Shown piece after piece: positions 14,018-22,447 of a stretch of 38,284 nucleotides of DNA. The DNA is taken from IMG/VR virus record IMGVR_UViG_3300029787_000132, positions 1 to 38,284 of that record. The stretch is one strand, 5' to 3'. The translations under genes and the position numbers were made by a program. Position 1 is the stretch's first letter. Each line of letters starts with the position of its first letter. The DNA is from a virus. A model generated the notes under the pieces. It did not search any database and had not been told where the DNA came from. It saw nothing but the letters and a program-made list of their open reading frames with translations.

Positions 14018-14665
14018 ATGTCGCTTACTTTCGCAGAACTCAAAACGGCTATTCAGGATTTTACTGAAAACACAGAGACGACGTTTGTAAACAACATCTC
14101 TAGGTTTATCCGCACGGCAGAAGATCGCATCTTTTACATGGTCGATCTTGAGTATTTCCGTAAGAACGCCACAAGTGCAGTAAGTCAAAACGATCCGTTT
14201 CTATCTCTTCCAACAGACTTTCTGGCTTCGTTTTCTTTATCTATAACAAATGGAAGCTCAAAACAGTTTCTCTTGCCAAAGGATATTAACTTCATACAAG
14301 AGGCACACACAAACTCCACATCAACCGGAACTCCCCTGTATTACGCTAGATTTGATGTCGATAACCTTTTGTTAGGCCCTACACCGGATAGCAACTATGT
14401 TTGTGAGTTTCATTATTTCTACAGGCCAGCATCACTGACTGCTGGAGCAGAAAGTGGTACTACATGGTTAAGCACCAACGCCCCCAAGGCGCTTCTTTAC
14501 GGTTCATTGTATGAGGCGTATATTTACATGAAGGGGGAGCCTGATATGTTAGAAACATATGATAAGCAGTTTACTGAGGCCCTTAACAGGCTGAAAGATC
14601 TTGCAGAGGCAAGAGAGAATACAGACGCTTACCGTAGGGGTCTGCCAGAACGCCCCCGCACATAA
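14018..14665 (+). CDS. Tail or neck adaptor protein (215 aa)
   Basis: This encodes a 215-residue connector-like protein. Its N-terminus, SLTFAELKTAIQDFTENTET, followed by FVNNISRFIRTAEDRIFYMV, is a helical segment typical of adaptor proteins of marine phages. The centre holds beta segments (FLSLPTDFLASFSLSITNGS and YYARFDVDNLLLGPTPDSNY). The C-terminal helix region includes PKALLYGSLYEAYIYMKGEP and a charged tail. It differs from the gp4-like protein at 11356 but has the same helix-sheet-helix order, so the two may form successive rings below the portal. Confidence in a structural connector role is good; the exact ring is not known. Confidence 0.78.
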   Translation: MSLTFAELKTAIQDFTENTETTFVNNISRFIRTAEDRIFYMVDLEYFRKNATSAVSQNDPFLSLPTDFLASFSLSITNGSSKQFLLPKDINFIQEAHTNSTSTGTPLYYARFDVDNLLLGPTPDSNYVCEFHYFYRPASLTAGAESGTTWLSTNAPKALLYGSLYEAYIYMKGEPDMLETYDKQFTEALNRLKDLAEARENTDAYRRGLPERPRT

Positions 14666-14677
14666 GGAGTAGAAACG

Positions 14678-15151
14678 ATGGCAACAGCAAATGCAGCAAC
14701 CAGTTTTTTGGAAAACAGGCTTCTTAGCTTTATTTTCAAAAACAATGCCGCTTCCTTTAGTTCACCGGGCGACAACATTTTTGTTGGGCTGGCAACAGCG
14801 GTAAGTAACTTTGGCGATACGACGGGTGAATCGGGTGCGCCTTCAATCACTGAGGCCACCTTCTCAAATTATGCAAGACAACAGGTTGCGGCCTCGGGTT
14901 GGACCCTAACCACAGATACAGCAGATACTCAAACCTGTACAACCGCTGCTGATCTTAGTTTTCCAGCATCTGGCGGGACAAACAACACGATTACCCATGT
15001 GTTCATAGCCACGCACGTAAGCGACAGTTTAGACGTTCTTGGCTCTGGTGGTAACGTCTTGTTCATTGGCAAGTTGGACGCCGATAAGGCTATCGCCAGT
15101 GGCGACATCTTCCGCATCAATGCAGGAAACTTAACCATCGAACTGAAGTAA
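14678..15151 (+). CDS. Beta-rich virion structural protein (157 aa)
   Basis: This encodes a 157-residue protein in which a short helix (SFLENRLLSFIFKN, about 9-22) leads into a beta-sandwich-like sequence. The strands NIFVGLATAV and THVFIATHV and the end segment NVLFIGKLDADKAIASGDIF (about 125-144) are typical of a widespread phage structural family that often sits near fibre genes. The neighbouring 150-aa gene has the same layout and may be a diverged paralogue. AAGGAG precedes the ATG. A minor tail or adhesin-attachment role is likely, by context. Confidence 0.75.
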   Translation: MATANAATSFLENRLLSFIFKNNAASFSSPGDNIFVGLATAVSNFGDTTGESGAPSITEATFSNYARQQVAASGWTLTTDTADTQTCTTAADLSFPASGGTNNTITHVFIATHVSDSLDVLGSGGNVLFIGKLDADKAIASGDIFRINAGNLTIELK

Positions 15152-15152
15152 G

Positions 15153-15605
15153 ATGACTATCACGACGGCTCTATGTAACAGCTTCAAGGGTGAACTCTTG
15201 CAAGAGGGTCACAACCTTGCCAGCGATACGTTGAAGATCGCGCTTATAAAGACCAGCGAGTCTGGCACTTATAACGCGACCACAACGAATTACTCTGATG
15301 TCACCGGCAACAGCGACGAAGCGTCTGGCTCAAACTATTCCGCTGGTGGGGTGAACTCAGGCACTGTCACAGTTACCACCGATCAGACGGGTAACCGGGC
15401 CTATGTAGACATAGCCGATACAACATTTTCAAATGTGACTACATCGGCACAGGGCTGTCTTATCTACAACTCAACAAATGGAAATAAAGCTATAGCTGTT
15501 ATAGCTTTTGGCGGCTCTGGAATTTCAGCTTCGTCTGGCGATCTTACAATTCAGTTTCCAGCAGTAGGGACAAATGGTGCTAACGCTATAATCCGTATCG
15601 AATAG
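15153..15605 (+). CDS. Beta-rich virion structural protein, probable paralogue (150 aa)
   Basis: This 150-residue protein starts with SFKGELLQEGHNLASDTLKI and continues with a Thr/Ser/Asn-rich beta pattern, ending SSGDLTIQFPAVG and ANAIIRI. The order (N-terminal helix, strand with LKIALI, late strand before a GDLTI motif) parallels the preceding 157-aa protein, where GNLTIEL ends the chain. Duplication followed by divergence is a reasonable reading. It begins one base after that gene stops and is translated from the same message. It probably belongs to the same tail substructure. Confidence 0.75.
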   Translation: MTITTALCNSFKGELLQEGHNLASDTLKIALIKTSESGTYNATTTNYSDVTGNSDEASGSNYSAGGVNSGTVTVTTDQTGNRAYVDIADTTFSNVTTSAQGCLIYNSTNGNKAIAVIAFGGSGISASSGDLTIQFPAVGTNGANAIIRIE

Positions 15606-15618
15606 ATGGAGATATTCA

Positions 15619-16326
15619 ATGGCGCTTGTTCTGAAAGACAGAATTAAAGAAACGACTACAACCACAGGGACAGGCACCTATACCCTTGCGGGTGCAGCAA
15701 CCGGTTTTGAAGCGTTCTCTGAGATAGGTAACTCTAATACAACTTACTATTGCTGCACTGATGGCACCAATTTCGAGGTTGGTATTGGCACCTATACCGC
15801 GTCTGGTACGACACTAGCCCGTACAACGATTCTCCAATCCAGCAACAGTGACAATGCTGTAAACTGGACATCCGGCACACGCGATATCTTTTGTACACAA
15901 CCAGCAGAGAAAGCTGTGTTTCTAAATTCTAGTGATCATTTAGAAACTGAGGGTGGTGTTATTGCCCTGAAAAACGGCGGCACACAATCAGAGGTGCGGC
16001 TTTACTGCGAAAGTTCAAATGCTCATTATGCCGCGTTGAAAGCTCCCGCTCACGCAGATTTTGCAGGCGATGTAACCTCTACACTTCCATCGGTCACGGG
16101 TACTCTCATAGGCACGGCTAATGCAGATGCCCCTGCAACTGTGTCTAGTAGCTCAGAGGTCGATCATGTTTTAGTTAATGACGGTGGTGTTCTTAAAAGA
16201 TCAACTGTTGCCAATCTCGGCGTAAGTGCCACCAACGCAGACACGGTGGACAACTACCACTTTTCTGTTGTGACATCCCTCCCCGGCAGTCCTGATTCCA
16301 ACACTATTTATTTTGTAACGGGCTGA
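15619..16326 (+). CDS. Tail fibre or adhesin N-terminal-type protein (235 aa)
   Basis: This 235-residue protein has the recurrent marine phage fibre block TTTTTGTGTYTLAGAATGF (about 13-31), then YYCCTDGTNFEVGIGTYT (about 43-60) and TTLARTTILQSSN. It ends with DNYHFSVVTSLPGSP and NTIYFVTG, an ending common in phage fibre proteins. It has the Gly/Thr/Ala-rich beta composition of tail-attached adhesins. The cysteine pair at 45-46 is unusual for an exposed fibre. It likely serves as an anchor or short fibre between the tail and the larger receptor-binding proteins that follow. Confidence 0.78.
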   Translation: MALVLKDRIKETTTTTGTGTYTLAGAATGFEAFSEIGNSNTTYYCCTDGTNFEVGIGTYTASGTTLARTTILQSSNSDNAVNWTSGTRDIFCTQPAEKAVFLNSSDHLETEGGVIALKNGGTQSEVRLYCESSNAHYAALKAPAHADFAGDVTSTLPSVTGTLIGTANADAPATVSSSSEVDHVLVNDGGVLKRSTVANLGVSATNADTVDNYHFSVVTSLPGSPDSNTIYFVTG

Positions 16327-16328
16327 AC

Positions 16329-16541
16329 ATGCTTAATTTTCATTCTGAATCAGAGTACATACTTCTCTCTACACCATTACCTCTTGTAAAGATTCGCTGT
16401 AGAGACGAACGTGGAAGCGAAGATGTCACTGTTTTTGAAGAGATAACGGATATAGAGGAAATGGATTTGCTTTCAATTCTAAGTGCTTGTGAAGAGGCTT
16501 ATGAAAAATGGCAAAATGAAAGAACTAAGGCTGGTGAATAA
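16329..16541 (+). CDS. Small acidic protein beside the fibre gene (70 aa)
   Basis: This encodes a 70-residue acidic protein with a beta N-terminal part (YILLSTPLPLVKIRCRDE) and a helical acidic C-terminus (MDLLSILSACEEAYEKWQNE). There is no membrane segment. Its ATG lies two bases after the previous stop, and its stop overlaps the ATG of the large fibre gene (TAATG). Small genes at this place sometimes encode fibre-assembly chaperones; that role is only suggested by position. I do not recognise a family. Confidence 0.65.
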   Translation: MLNFHSESEYILLSTPLPLVKIRCRDERGSEDVTVFEEITDIEEMDLLSILSACEEAYEKWQNERTKAGE

Positions 16542-18625
16542 TGGCAACTTATTGGTTAGACCCTTTTCTTGAGGCTACCACCCAAGGTAACGGTACTACC
16601 GATACCTCCACCAGAGATGGTGCGTATGCTTCACCATATTCACTTTTAGATTTTTCTGGCACTAGCTCCACAGTTACAAATTTTTCCTTTGCGGATGGCG
16701 ACGAGCTTCGCATTAAGGGACTTTCTTTCAGTACACTGTTTGAAACAATGGGTAATGTTTACGCCCCCGGTACTGGGGGTGTGGATACTTATTTATACGG
16801 TTACTTAACTCCAGTAACAGGCAATACAGATTTTGTTGATACTCTAAACACTACTAAATCTTGTTGTTTTGCATTTCAAAATAGCGACATATCAACTTAC
16901 TTTCCAAACTGGAGTCATCCATTTTTTTTCGTTGGGTATGGGAACAACACCTCCAGAATAAATACCCCAGTTGGCACTTTTCATCATGCGGTTGTAAAAA
17001 CTCAACTGGGTCACGGTTCTGCAAGTGATACGGGTATTGAACTTTTTCGAGTCAAAGATACATACGCCAACGTCATAACTCACTCGTCTAATATTTATTT
17101 TTTTAATATTAGTTACAAGGTCACATTGTCAGCCGGATGGACAAGCGAAACCGCTCAAGGTGGCTATAGCATTCTTGAAACAGCCGGCAGTAGTAGTGGT
17201 AATCTTTATATTCTCGGTAATGCTAATAACAAAATTAAATTAGACTGTGAGCGTCTTCTTGTTGTTCGTAGTTATGGTTTTTCTGGTGTTAATAGTTATA
17301 ACGGAGTCTATGTCGAAGTTGTAGACCTTGACGCAAGGGTAGAAGCAACTGATCACATTGCTCCACAATTAATTGTAGCAACATATTGGCAATTTTACTT
17401 ATATGTTGACACATATCCCGGCAGCACCACTACATGGCCCATGGTTAGCGGAGGTAAGCAATATTCTGGAGCGCCGTATATAACTTATCAACACACCAGT
17501 AATACGAGTCGCACGGGTTCGAGCATAATTAAAAACTATGTAAGTAATTGGAGTTACATTTACGTATTAAATTCTAATAACAATCACGCGATGTCTTTTG
17601 GTAACTTTTATGGTCCTACTTGGGATGGAACTGATGGCAATAACCGCATAATACGATTTGCCACTTCGGGCGTCGGACCATTGACGTTTTTGCAGGATAG
17701 CGTCTACTACATGATTGCAGAGGATAATACTACCGCAATTACTATAGATGCAGACCCCATATACGGAAACGGTCAGGCATACCAGACCGGCCTTAAACAA
17801 CCCGGCGCAGCACCATTAGCAAACGTCTCTCTATCGAATACAATAGGGCCATCCAGAGGGGCTACATTAAATTCAAGTTCTTCGGGTGCAGAATTATTCA
17901 CTACAACAAAAAATGTCGGGACAGGAAATTCATGGTTCGAGTCTGTCTTAGGCAGAACAGGCTTTAATCCGATAGAATATACTTCTTTACTAGAACTCAC
18001 TTGTAACACTAATGATTATAGAACAACCGCGCACAATATTGCCGTTCTCACAGGTACAGCGTTAGGGGCAACAGATGCTCCTAAATATTCAATTTTTAGT
18101 GCTGAAAGTAATGATTTTGATGGCAAACCTTTATCAATCATAGGTGACCCATATACCGCAGGAGTTAATTATGGCGCTCTTCTATATAATGATGTTGTAA
18201 GCAGTACGAGTGTGTTGGTTGGGCAGTGGTCTGGCAATACTGCAAGTGCATCTACGCAGTCTTGGATTCCACTTGAACTTTCTGTGCCAACCTACACCGC
18301 CGGGGTAAGCAACCTTAGAGTTACAGTATCGTCTGCTTACGCGGATGGTGCTAGTAACTCAGCCGCAGGTTCTATTCTTTTACGAGCTTGGCACAGAGAT
18401 GATACGCAAAGTGACAACTTCCGTGTTTATAGTTCGTCGGCTACGGCTATATCTGCCGGTGGTAATCCTTCATCGACAACCACAGTAACACTAAATTTAT
18501 CGAACGTACAAACAAGCGGTCAGGAGAAGATAACAAGTGTCATCGTCGGTATACGTTTAGATTTTACGAGTAATACAAACATACAAAAATACTACATAAC
18601 CAATGCCGCTATAGAGACATACTAA
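16541..18625 (+). CDS. Large receptor-binding or tailspike-like protein (694 aa)
   Basis: This is a 694-residue beta-rich protein, heavy in Ser, Thr, Asn, Gly and Tyr. It starts with ATYWLDPFLEATTQGNGTTD, a block found at the front of phage proteins that carry beta-helix or surface-binding domains. The middle has many short strands of the right-handed beta-helix kind (IFRV, YFFNISYKV, LYILGNANNKIKL, VYVEVVDLDARV). The last 150 residues resemble a jelly-roll module (QSWIPLELSVPTY, NLRVTVSSAYADG, FRVYSSSATAI). No catalytic site is evident. The gene is visibly more AT-rich than the packaging genes. It probably determines host binding and may be recently exchanged. Confidence 0.78.
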   Translation: MATYWLDPFLEATTQGNGTTDTSTRDGAYASPYSLLDFSGTSSTVTNFSFADGDELRIKGLSFSTLFETMGNVYAPGTGGVDTYLYGYLTPVTGNTDFVDTLNTTKSCCFAFQNSDISTYFPNWSHPFFFVGYGNNTSRINTPVGTFHHAVVKTQLGHGSASDTGIELFRVKDTYANVITHSSNIYFFNISYKVTLSAGWTSETAQGGYSILETAGSSSGNLYILGNANNKIKLDCERLLVVRSYGFSGVNSYNGVYVEVVDLDARVEATDHIAPQLIVATYWQFYLYVDTYPGSTTTWPMVSGGKQYSGAPYITYQHTSNTSRTGSSIIKNYVSNWSYIYVLNSNNNHAMSFGNFYGPTWDGTDGNNRIIRFATSGVGPLTFLQDSVYYMIAEDNTTAITIDADPIYGNGQAYQTGLKQPGAAPLANVSLSNTIGPSRGATLNSSSSGAELFTTTKNVGTGNSWFESVLGRTGFNPIEYTSLLELTCNTNDYRTTAHNIAVLTGTALGATDAPKYSIFSAESNDFDGKPLSIIGDPYTAGVNYGALLYNDVVSSTSVLVGQWSGNTASASTQSWIPLELSVPTYTAGVSNLRVTVSSAYADGASNSAAGSILLRAWHRDDTQSDNFRVYSSSATAISAGGNPSSTTTVTLNLSNVQTSGQEKITSVIVGIRLDFTSNTNIQKYYITNAAIETY

Positions 18626-18626
18626 A

Positions 18627-19577
18627 ATGCCAATATCAAGAGTAGGCGCATTAGGATTCTATGACACTAGCACTGTTAGTTCTCTCGGTTTTGTTGATGA
18701 AACCTACACCGAAACAACGGTTTTTGTATATTTACCTACTTTAGTTGCTACTACAAATTTAGGAACAATAGTAGCTACTACTGACGCTCCTCTACTGCCG
18801 TCTCTTTCAGCTACAATCAGTTTAGGAACTGTTATTGCTATAGGCGGGGAAACCGTCGTTCCGATAGCCGCCGGTGTAGTTGCGACCACAGCCATAGGAG
18901 TTGCTGAACTTTTAACCCCTATGACGAATATAAAAATAGGTTCCGTTACCCCGACGGAAATTCATGTAGGAGGGACGCAAATATTTAAGGTTTATGCTGG
19001 TCCTAATCTGGTATGGTTCCAAACACAAGGACAGCCGGTTGGTTTTTCAAGTAGTCTTCTAAGCATTACTGGACAAAACTCATCATGGAATCAACAAACG
19101 ATTGACATAAGCGCGTATGCAGGAAATACGGTTTATTTTGTTGTTAAATACACATCAGGAAATAGTTTCAGAGGTGACTTTCAAATTGATGATGTGACTA
19201 TAGATGGGACTACTTACAACTTTGACAGCAATGCCACTGGATGGCAAACATCGGCTGCAACCTCTTTGGGTCAAACCTTTACTTACAGTAGTATTAGCTG
19301 GGTAGATGTAGCTACTGCAAGTACCACAGGTAGGTGGAATAGAGATGCCAATGGAACAGGTTCGGGTGGTACGGGATTAAGTGTCGATCACACGCTTGGA
19401 ACTTCATCTGGGTTCTACCTGTATACCGAAGTAACTAGTCGTTACAATGGCACTGAGTTTTGGCTACGAAGCCCTTCAATAACTCTAAGTGCTAGCCCCG
19501 GAGATTTGACGTTCTGGGAAGCAAGATATGGGAGCAATATGGGTTCCAGTGAATACTTCTTGGATGTAACAGCCTGA
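18627..19577 (+). CDS. Tail adhesin with permuted MAM-like halves (316 aa)
   Basis: The 316-residue protein starts with short Ala/Thr/Leu-rich repeats (about 36-95, units like LVATTNLGTIVATT). A phage module with IKIGSVTPTEIHVGGTQIFK follows (102-121). After that are two segments that look like the halves of a MAM adhesion domain in reverse order. Residues 154-195 (WNQQTIDISAY, GDFQIDDVTI) resemble a MAM C-terminal half. Residues 224-316 (GLSVDHTLGTSSGFYLYTEV, FWLRSPSITL, LTFWEARYGSNMG) resemble the N-terminal half and stop where the second half should begin. The protein is thus a permuted or two-partial-copy arrangement. It likely binds a surface ligand. The next frame does not continue the domain, so a simple frameshift is unlikely. 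Confidence 0.75.
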   Translation: MPISRVGALGFYDTSTVSSLGFVDETYTETTVFVYLPTLVATTNLGTIVATTDAPLLPSLSATISLGTVIAIGGETVVPIAAGVVATTAIGVAELLTPMTNIKIGSVTPTEIHVGGTQIFKVYAGPNLVWFQTQGQPVGFSSSLLSITGQNSSWNQQTIDISAYAGNTVYFVVKYTSGNSFRGDFQIDDVTIDGTTYNFDSNATGWQTSAATSLGQTFTYSSISWVDVATASTTGRWNRDANGTGSGGTGLSVDHTLGTSSGFYLYTEVTSRYNGTEFWLRSPSITLSASPGDLTFWEARYGSNMGSSEYFLDVTA

Positions 19578-19597
19578 CATAAAGTTAGGAATTAAAA

Positions 19598-22447
19598 TTG
19601 TTTTCAACTTCTGCATTTTCAGAACTACCTTTTGCAGCGGCTCCCGCCGCCGCCACTGGTACTGTAAAGACAGCAGTTGCCAGCCTCTCTGCAAACTTTA
19701 CTCAAACAAGCGCGGCAATAAATGTCGCGTCCGCTGTTGCAGAAATATCTGGCACATCTTCTGCGGTAAATGTGGGCGTTGGCGTGCTTGTTGGCGCATC
19801 AACCGTATCATCTAATTTTACAGAATCCGTAGATGCTATCGGTGTTTTAAGTGGTGTTGCGTCTCAATCTGCAAACTTCACAGAGACAGCGTCAGCCATA
19901 GGTGTGCTGTCTGGAACCGCATCTCAATCTGCAAACTTTACCGAAACTTCTATTGGCACGAGAATACAAGCTGGTATTTCAGAACAGTCTTTCTCGTTTA
20001 CCAAAACCTCTGTTGGTGTGGGTGTTTTCTCCGGCACTTCTAGTCAGGATCTTACTTTCACTGAAACGGCGGTCGGCACCAGAGTGCAAACCGCTTCAGC
20101 TTCCCTGTCTGCTAATTTCACCGAAACCTCTATTGGCACAAGAATACAGACAGGTGTTTCCCAACAATCGTCTGCCTTTACCAAAACATCATCTGGTGTT
20201 GGCGTACTCTCTGGAGTTTCGTCTCAAAGTCTAGATTCCACACAAACTGCAATTGGTACTAGGGTACAAACAGCCTCATCGTCTCAATCTGCTAACTTCT
20301 CCGAAACGGCGTCTGCGGTAGCCGTTTTAACAGATTCGGCCACGCTGTCGTCCTCTCTAGAACAAACTAGCGTTGGATCTGGGGTACTTGTCACAGGTGC
20401 AGATTTAAGCGGAACATCTTCTGCTTTGTCTGTGGGTGTGGGCGTTATTGCTGCAAATGCCACGCTTACATCTAGCTTTACTAAAACGACTAATGCTATC
20501 GGCGTCCTGTCAGGGGCTTCGTCGCAAGATACAAACTTTACCAAAACAACATCTGCCATAAGGGTGTTGTCTGGCAGCTCCTCCCAAGATTTAAATTTTA
20601 CACAAACGACCACGCCAACGCGGATACAGACGGGCGTGTCTCAACAATCATCTGCATTCACTGAAACTTCAGCGGCAGTAAGAGTGCGGCTTGGGGCGTC
20701 GTCTCAATCTTCTAATTTTACGAAGACGAGTTCTGCGTCTCGTACTTTATCTGGTGTTTCTTCACAGGATCTTAATTTTACAAAGACCTCTATAGGCACT
20801 CGATTACGCACCGCGACCTCAACGCAATCTGCAAACTTTGATCAAACAGCCACGGCTATTGGAGTTTTAGTTGACTCTGCGTCGATGTCATCTCTGTTTG
20901 ATCAGAGCAGCAATGGCGTCAGAATTTTAGTCTCTTCAGCAGATTTAAATGGTGCATCTGCATCGGCGTCTGTGGGTGTTGGGGTGCTTGCTGGAACAGC
21001 CACAGCATCTGCTGCGTTCACAAAGACATCATCGGGCATTGGGGTGCTTTCAGGCGTCTCATCCCAATCGGCAAACTTGTCCCAGACAACCACGCCTACA
21101 GCCATTTTAGTAAGCAGCGCAGATTTCGTTACATCATCTACTCAGACAGTTAGTGGCGATACAACGGGGCTTCTGCTTGCATCATCCTCTTTGTCATCAA
21201 ACTTTGCCAAAACAACCATAGCCACACGATTAAGAACCGGATCATCGTCTCAATCTTCAAACTTCACTCAAGAAGCATCTGCACTAAAAATCTTGTCCGG
21301 CATATCTGAACAGTCCTCGGCCTTTACAAAAACTGCATCAGCGGTTGGTGTTTTCTCAGGCGTATCGTCACAGGATCTAAACTTTACAAAGACATCAATA
21401 GGGACGGGCATACGAGTTGCAAGCTCATCACAGTCCGCCGCATTTACAGAGACGGCATCCGCGTTACGTATCCGAACTGGCATTTCTTCACAAGAACTGA
21501 ACTTCATCAAAACAGCTACAGGTGGGTTGATACGGCCAGCGACCTCTAGCCAGTCTGCCAGCTTCACACAAACTGGAGTTGGGACAAAGATACTGACAGG
21601 TGTGTCTACGCAAACATTTAACTTTACACAAACTGCCAATGGTGTGGCGGTTATTGTTGATTCAGCGACCTTTTCATCCTTGTTTGAGCAATCAACCGCT
21701 GCAAATGCAACTTTCAGCGGCGCATCAGAGATAAGCGGCGCAGCTTCAGCTTTATCAGTTGGTGTTGGCATCCTCGTAGGAACGTCCTCTGTATCGTCAA
21801 ACTTTGTAAAGACGGGCATTGGCACGAAGATATTGATAGGGGCGTCCTCTCAATCTCTGAACACAGCCCAAACATCACAAGGCACTAGACTTAGGACGGC
21901 AGACGCCGACATGTCGTCTGCGTTTGATCAAACCAGTGTACCCACACACATACAAGTTGCTGTGTCTGAACAAGAGTTTGGGTTCATCAAAGAGGCTGTT
22001 GGAAGCCTGACCGCTGTGGGGGCTTCAGATCTTTCACTTCTAATGCTACAATCCACGCAAGGTGATATAAAATTTGTTGTAGTTGACGCAGAACAATCTG
22101 TTGAAACTTGGTCTGAAATCTCGCACACAGGAGATACGTGGGCTAATTTGAGCGCATCCGGCACTGGTGAATCATGGGCGGGGATAAGTCATACGGGCGA
22201 CACTTGGTCAGAAATCACACACACTGGTGATACATGGACAGAAGTTACACATGCTGGAGATACATGGACAGAAGTTACGCACACAGGTGATACGTGGACA
22301 AATCTTGGCGCTTCGGGAAGTAACGAGTCATGGACGAGCATCTCCCACACTGGTGACACATGGACAGAAGTGACGCATGATGGCGATACGTGGGCAGACT
22401 TAGACGCTGATACTAGTGCGGAATCATGGGCAGAAATGGTGGACTAA
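19598..22447 (+). CDS. Repeat fibre with 20-residue units and tryptophan-repeat tip (949 aa)
   Basis: The protein is almost entirely repeats. From residue 28 to about 828 there are about forty tandem units of 20 residues, of the type SSQSANFTETASAIGVLSG. An aromatic sits at about position 7, alternating Thr/Ser follow, and a hydrophobic IGVL stretch closes the unit. This pattern suits a beta-solenoid or a long trimeric shaft. From about 835 to the end, a different 9-residue repeat, HTGDTWTEV, appears with regularly spaced tryptophans (ESW, DTW), which may form a binding tip. The TTG start at 19598 is preceded by TTAGGA. No enzymatic motif is seen. It is probably a long tail fibre; length could change by repeat slippage. 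Confidence 0.8.
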   Translation: MFSTSAFSELPFAAAPAAATGTVKTAVASLSANFTQTSAAINVASAVAEISGTSSAVNVGVGVLVGASTVSSNFTESVDAIGVLSGVASQSANFTETASAIGVLSGTASQSANFTETSIGTRIQAGISEQSFSFTKTSVGVGVFSGTSSQDLTFTETAVGTRVQTASASLSANFTETSIGTRIQTGVSQQSSAFTKTSSGVGVLSGVSSQSLDSTQTAIGTRVQTASSSQSANFSETASAVAVLTDSATLSSSLEQTSVGSGVLVTGADLSGTSSALSVGVGVIAANATLTSSFTKTTNAIGVLSGASSQDTNFTKTTSAIRVLSGSSSQDLNFTQTTTPTRIQTGVSQQSSAFTETSAAVRVRLGASSQSSNFTKTSSASRTLSGVSSQDLNFTKTSIGTRLRTATSTQSANFDQTATAIGVLVDSASMSSLFDQSSNGVRILVSSADLNGASASASVGVGVLAGTATASAAFTKTSSGIGVLSGVSSQSANLSQTTTPTAILVSSADFVTSSTQTVSGDTTGLLLASSSLSSNFAKTTIATRLRTGSSSQSSNFTQEASALKILSGISEQSSAFTKTASAVGVFSGVSSQDLNFTKTSIGTGIRVASSSQSAAFTETASALRIRTGISSQELNFIKTATGGLIRPATSSQSASFTQTGVGTKILTGVSTQTFNFTQTANGVAVIVDSATFSSLFEQSTAANATFSGASEISGAASALSVGVGILVGTSSVSSNFVKTGIGTKILIGASSQSLNTAQTSQGTRLRTADADMSSAFDQTSVPTHIQVAVSEQEFGFIKEAVGSLTAVGASDLSLLMLQSTQGDIKFVVVDAEQSVETWSEISHTGDTWANLSASGTGESWAGISHTGDTWSEITHTGDTWTEVTHAGDTWTEVTHTGDTWTNLGASGSNESWTSISHTGDTWTEVTHDGDTWADLDADTSAESWAEMVD
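19679..22081 (+). repeat. About forty tandem 60-nt coding repeats
   Basis: The coding DNA repeats with a period of 60 bases, matching 20 codons, from 19679 to about 22081. Units keep phase along the region apart from one 22-codon unit near 21121-21186. Third-position differences among units show that they have diverged under selection on the protein. It is not a CRISPR array, as there are no conserved non-coding repeats with unique spacers. Confidence 0.9.
22103..22438 (+). repeat. Tandem 27-nt coding repeats with GDTW motif
   Basis: The last part of the fibre gene repeats a 9-codon unit, of the kind THTGDTWTEV with variants (SHTGDTWSE, THAGDTWTE). Longer spacer units containing ASGTGESWAG or ASGSNESWTS appear about every third or fourth repeat. 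The evenly spaced tryptophans are the most conserved positions. Confidence 0.85.

Noticed and set aside
19560-19640. Frameshift joining the 316-aa MAM-like protein to the repeat fibre
   Set aside because: The 949-aa protein begins with its own FSTSAFSELPF front and contains no MAM continuation, and a Shine-Dalgarno-like TTAGGA precedes its TTG start.
20253-20270. Further partial copies of the GTAC palindrome (20253-20270, 34079-34090, 38194-38206)
   Set aside because: They lie inside coding sequence with weaker left arms, and the one at 20253 arises from the fibre repeat; I do not count them as members of the border-associated set.
21268-21825. 185-aa minus-strand open frame and similar ones opposite the repeat fibre
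   Set aside because: They mirror the 60-nt repeats of the + strand fibre gene; repeats without stops in one antisense frame give long open frames by chance.
19679-22081. CRISPR-like array
   Set aside because: The repeated units are contiguous, in-frame coding sequence with a 20-codon period and no unique spacers.
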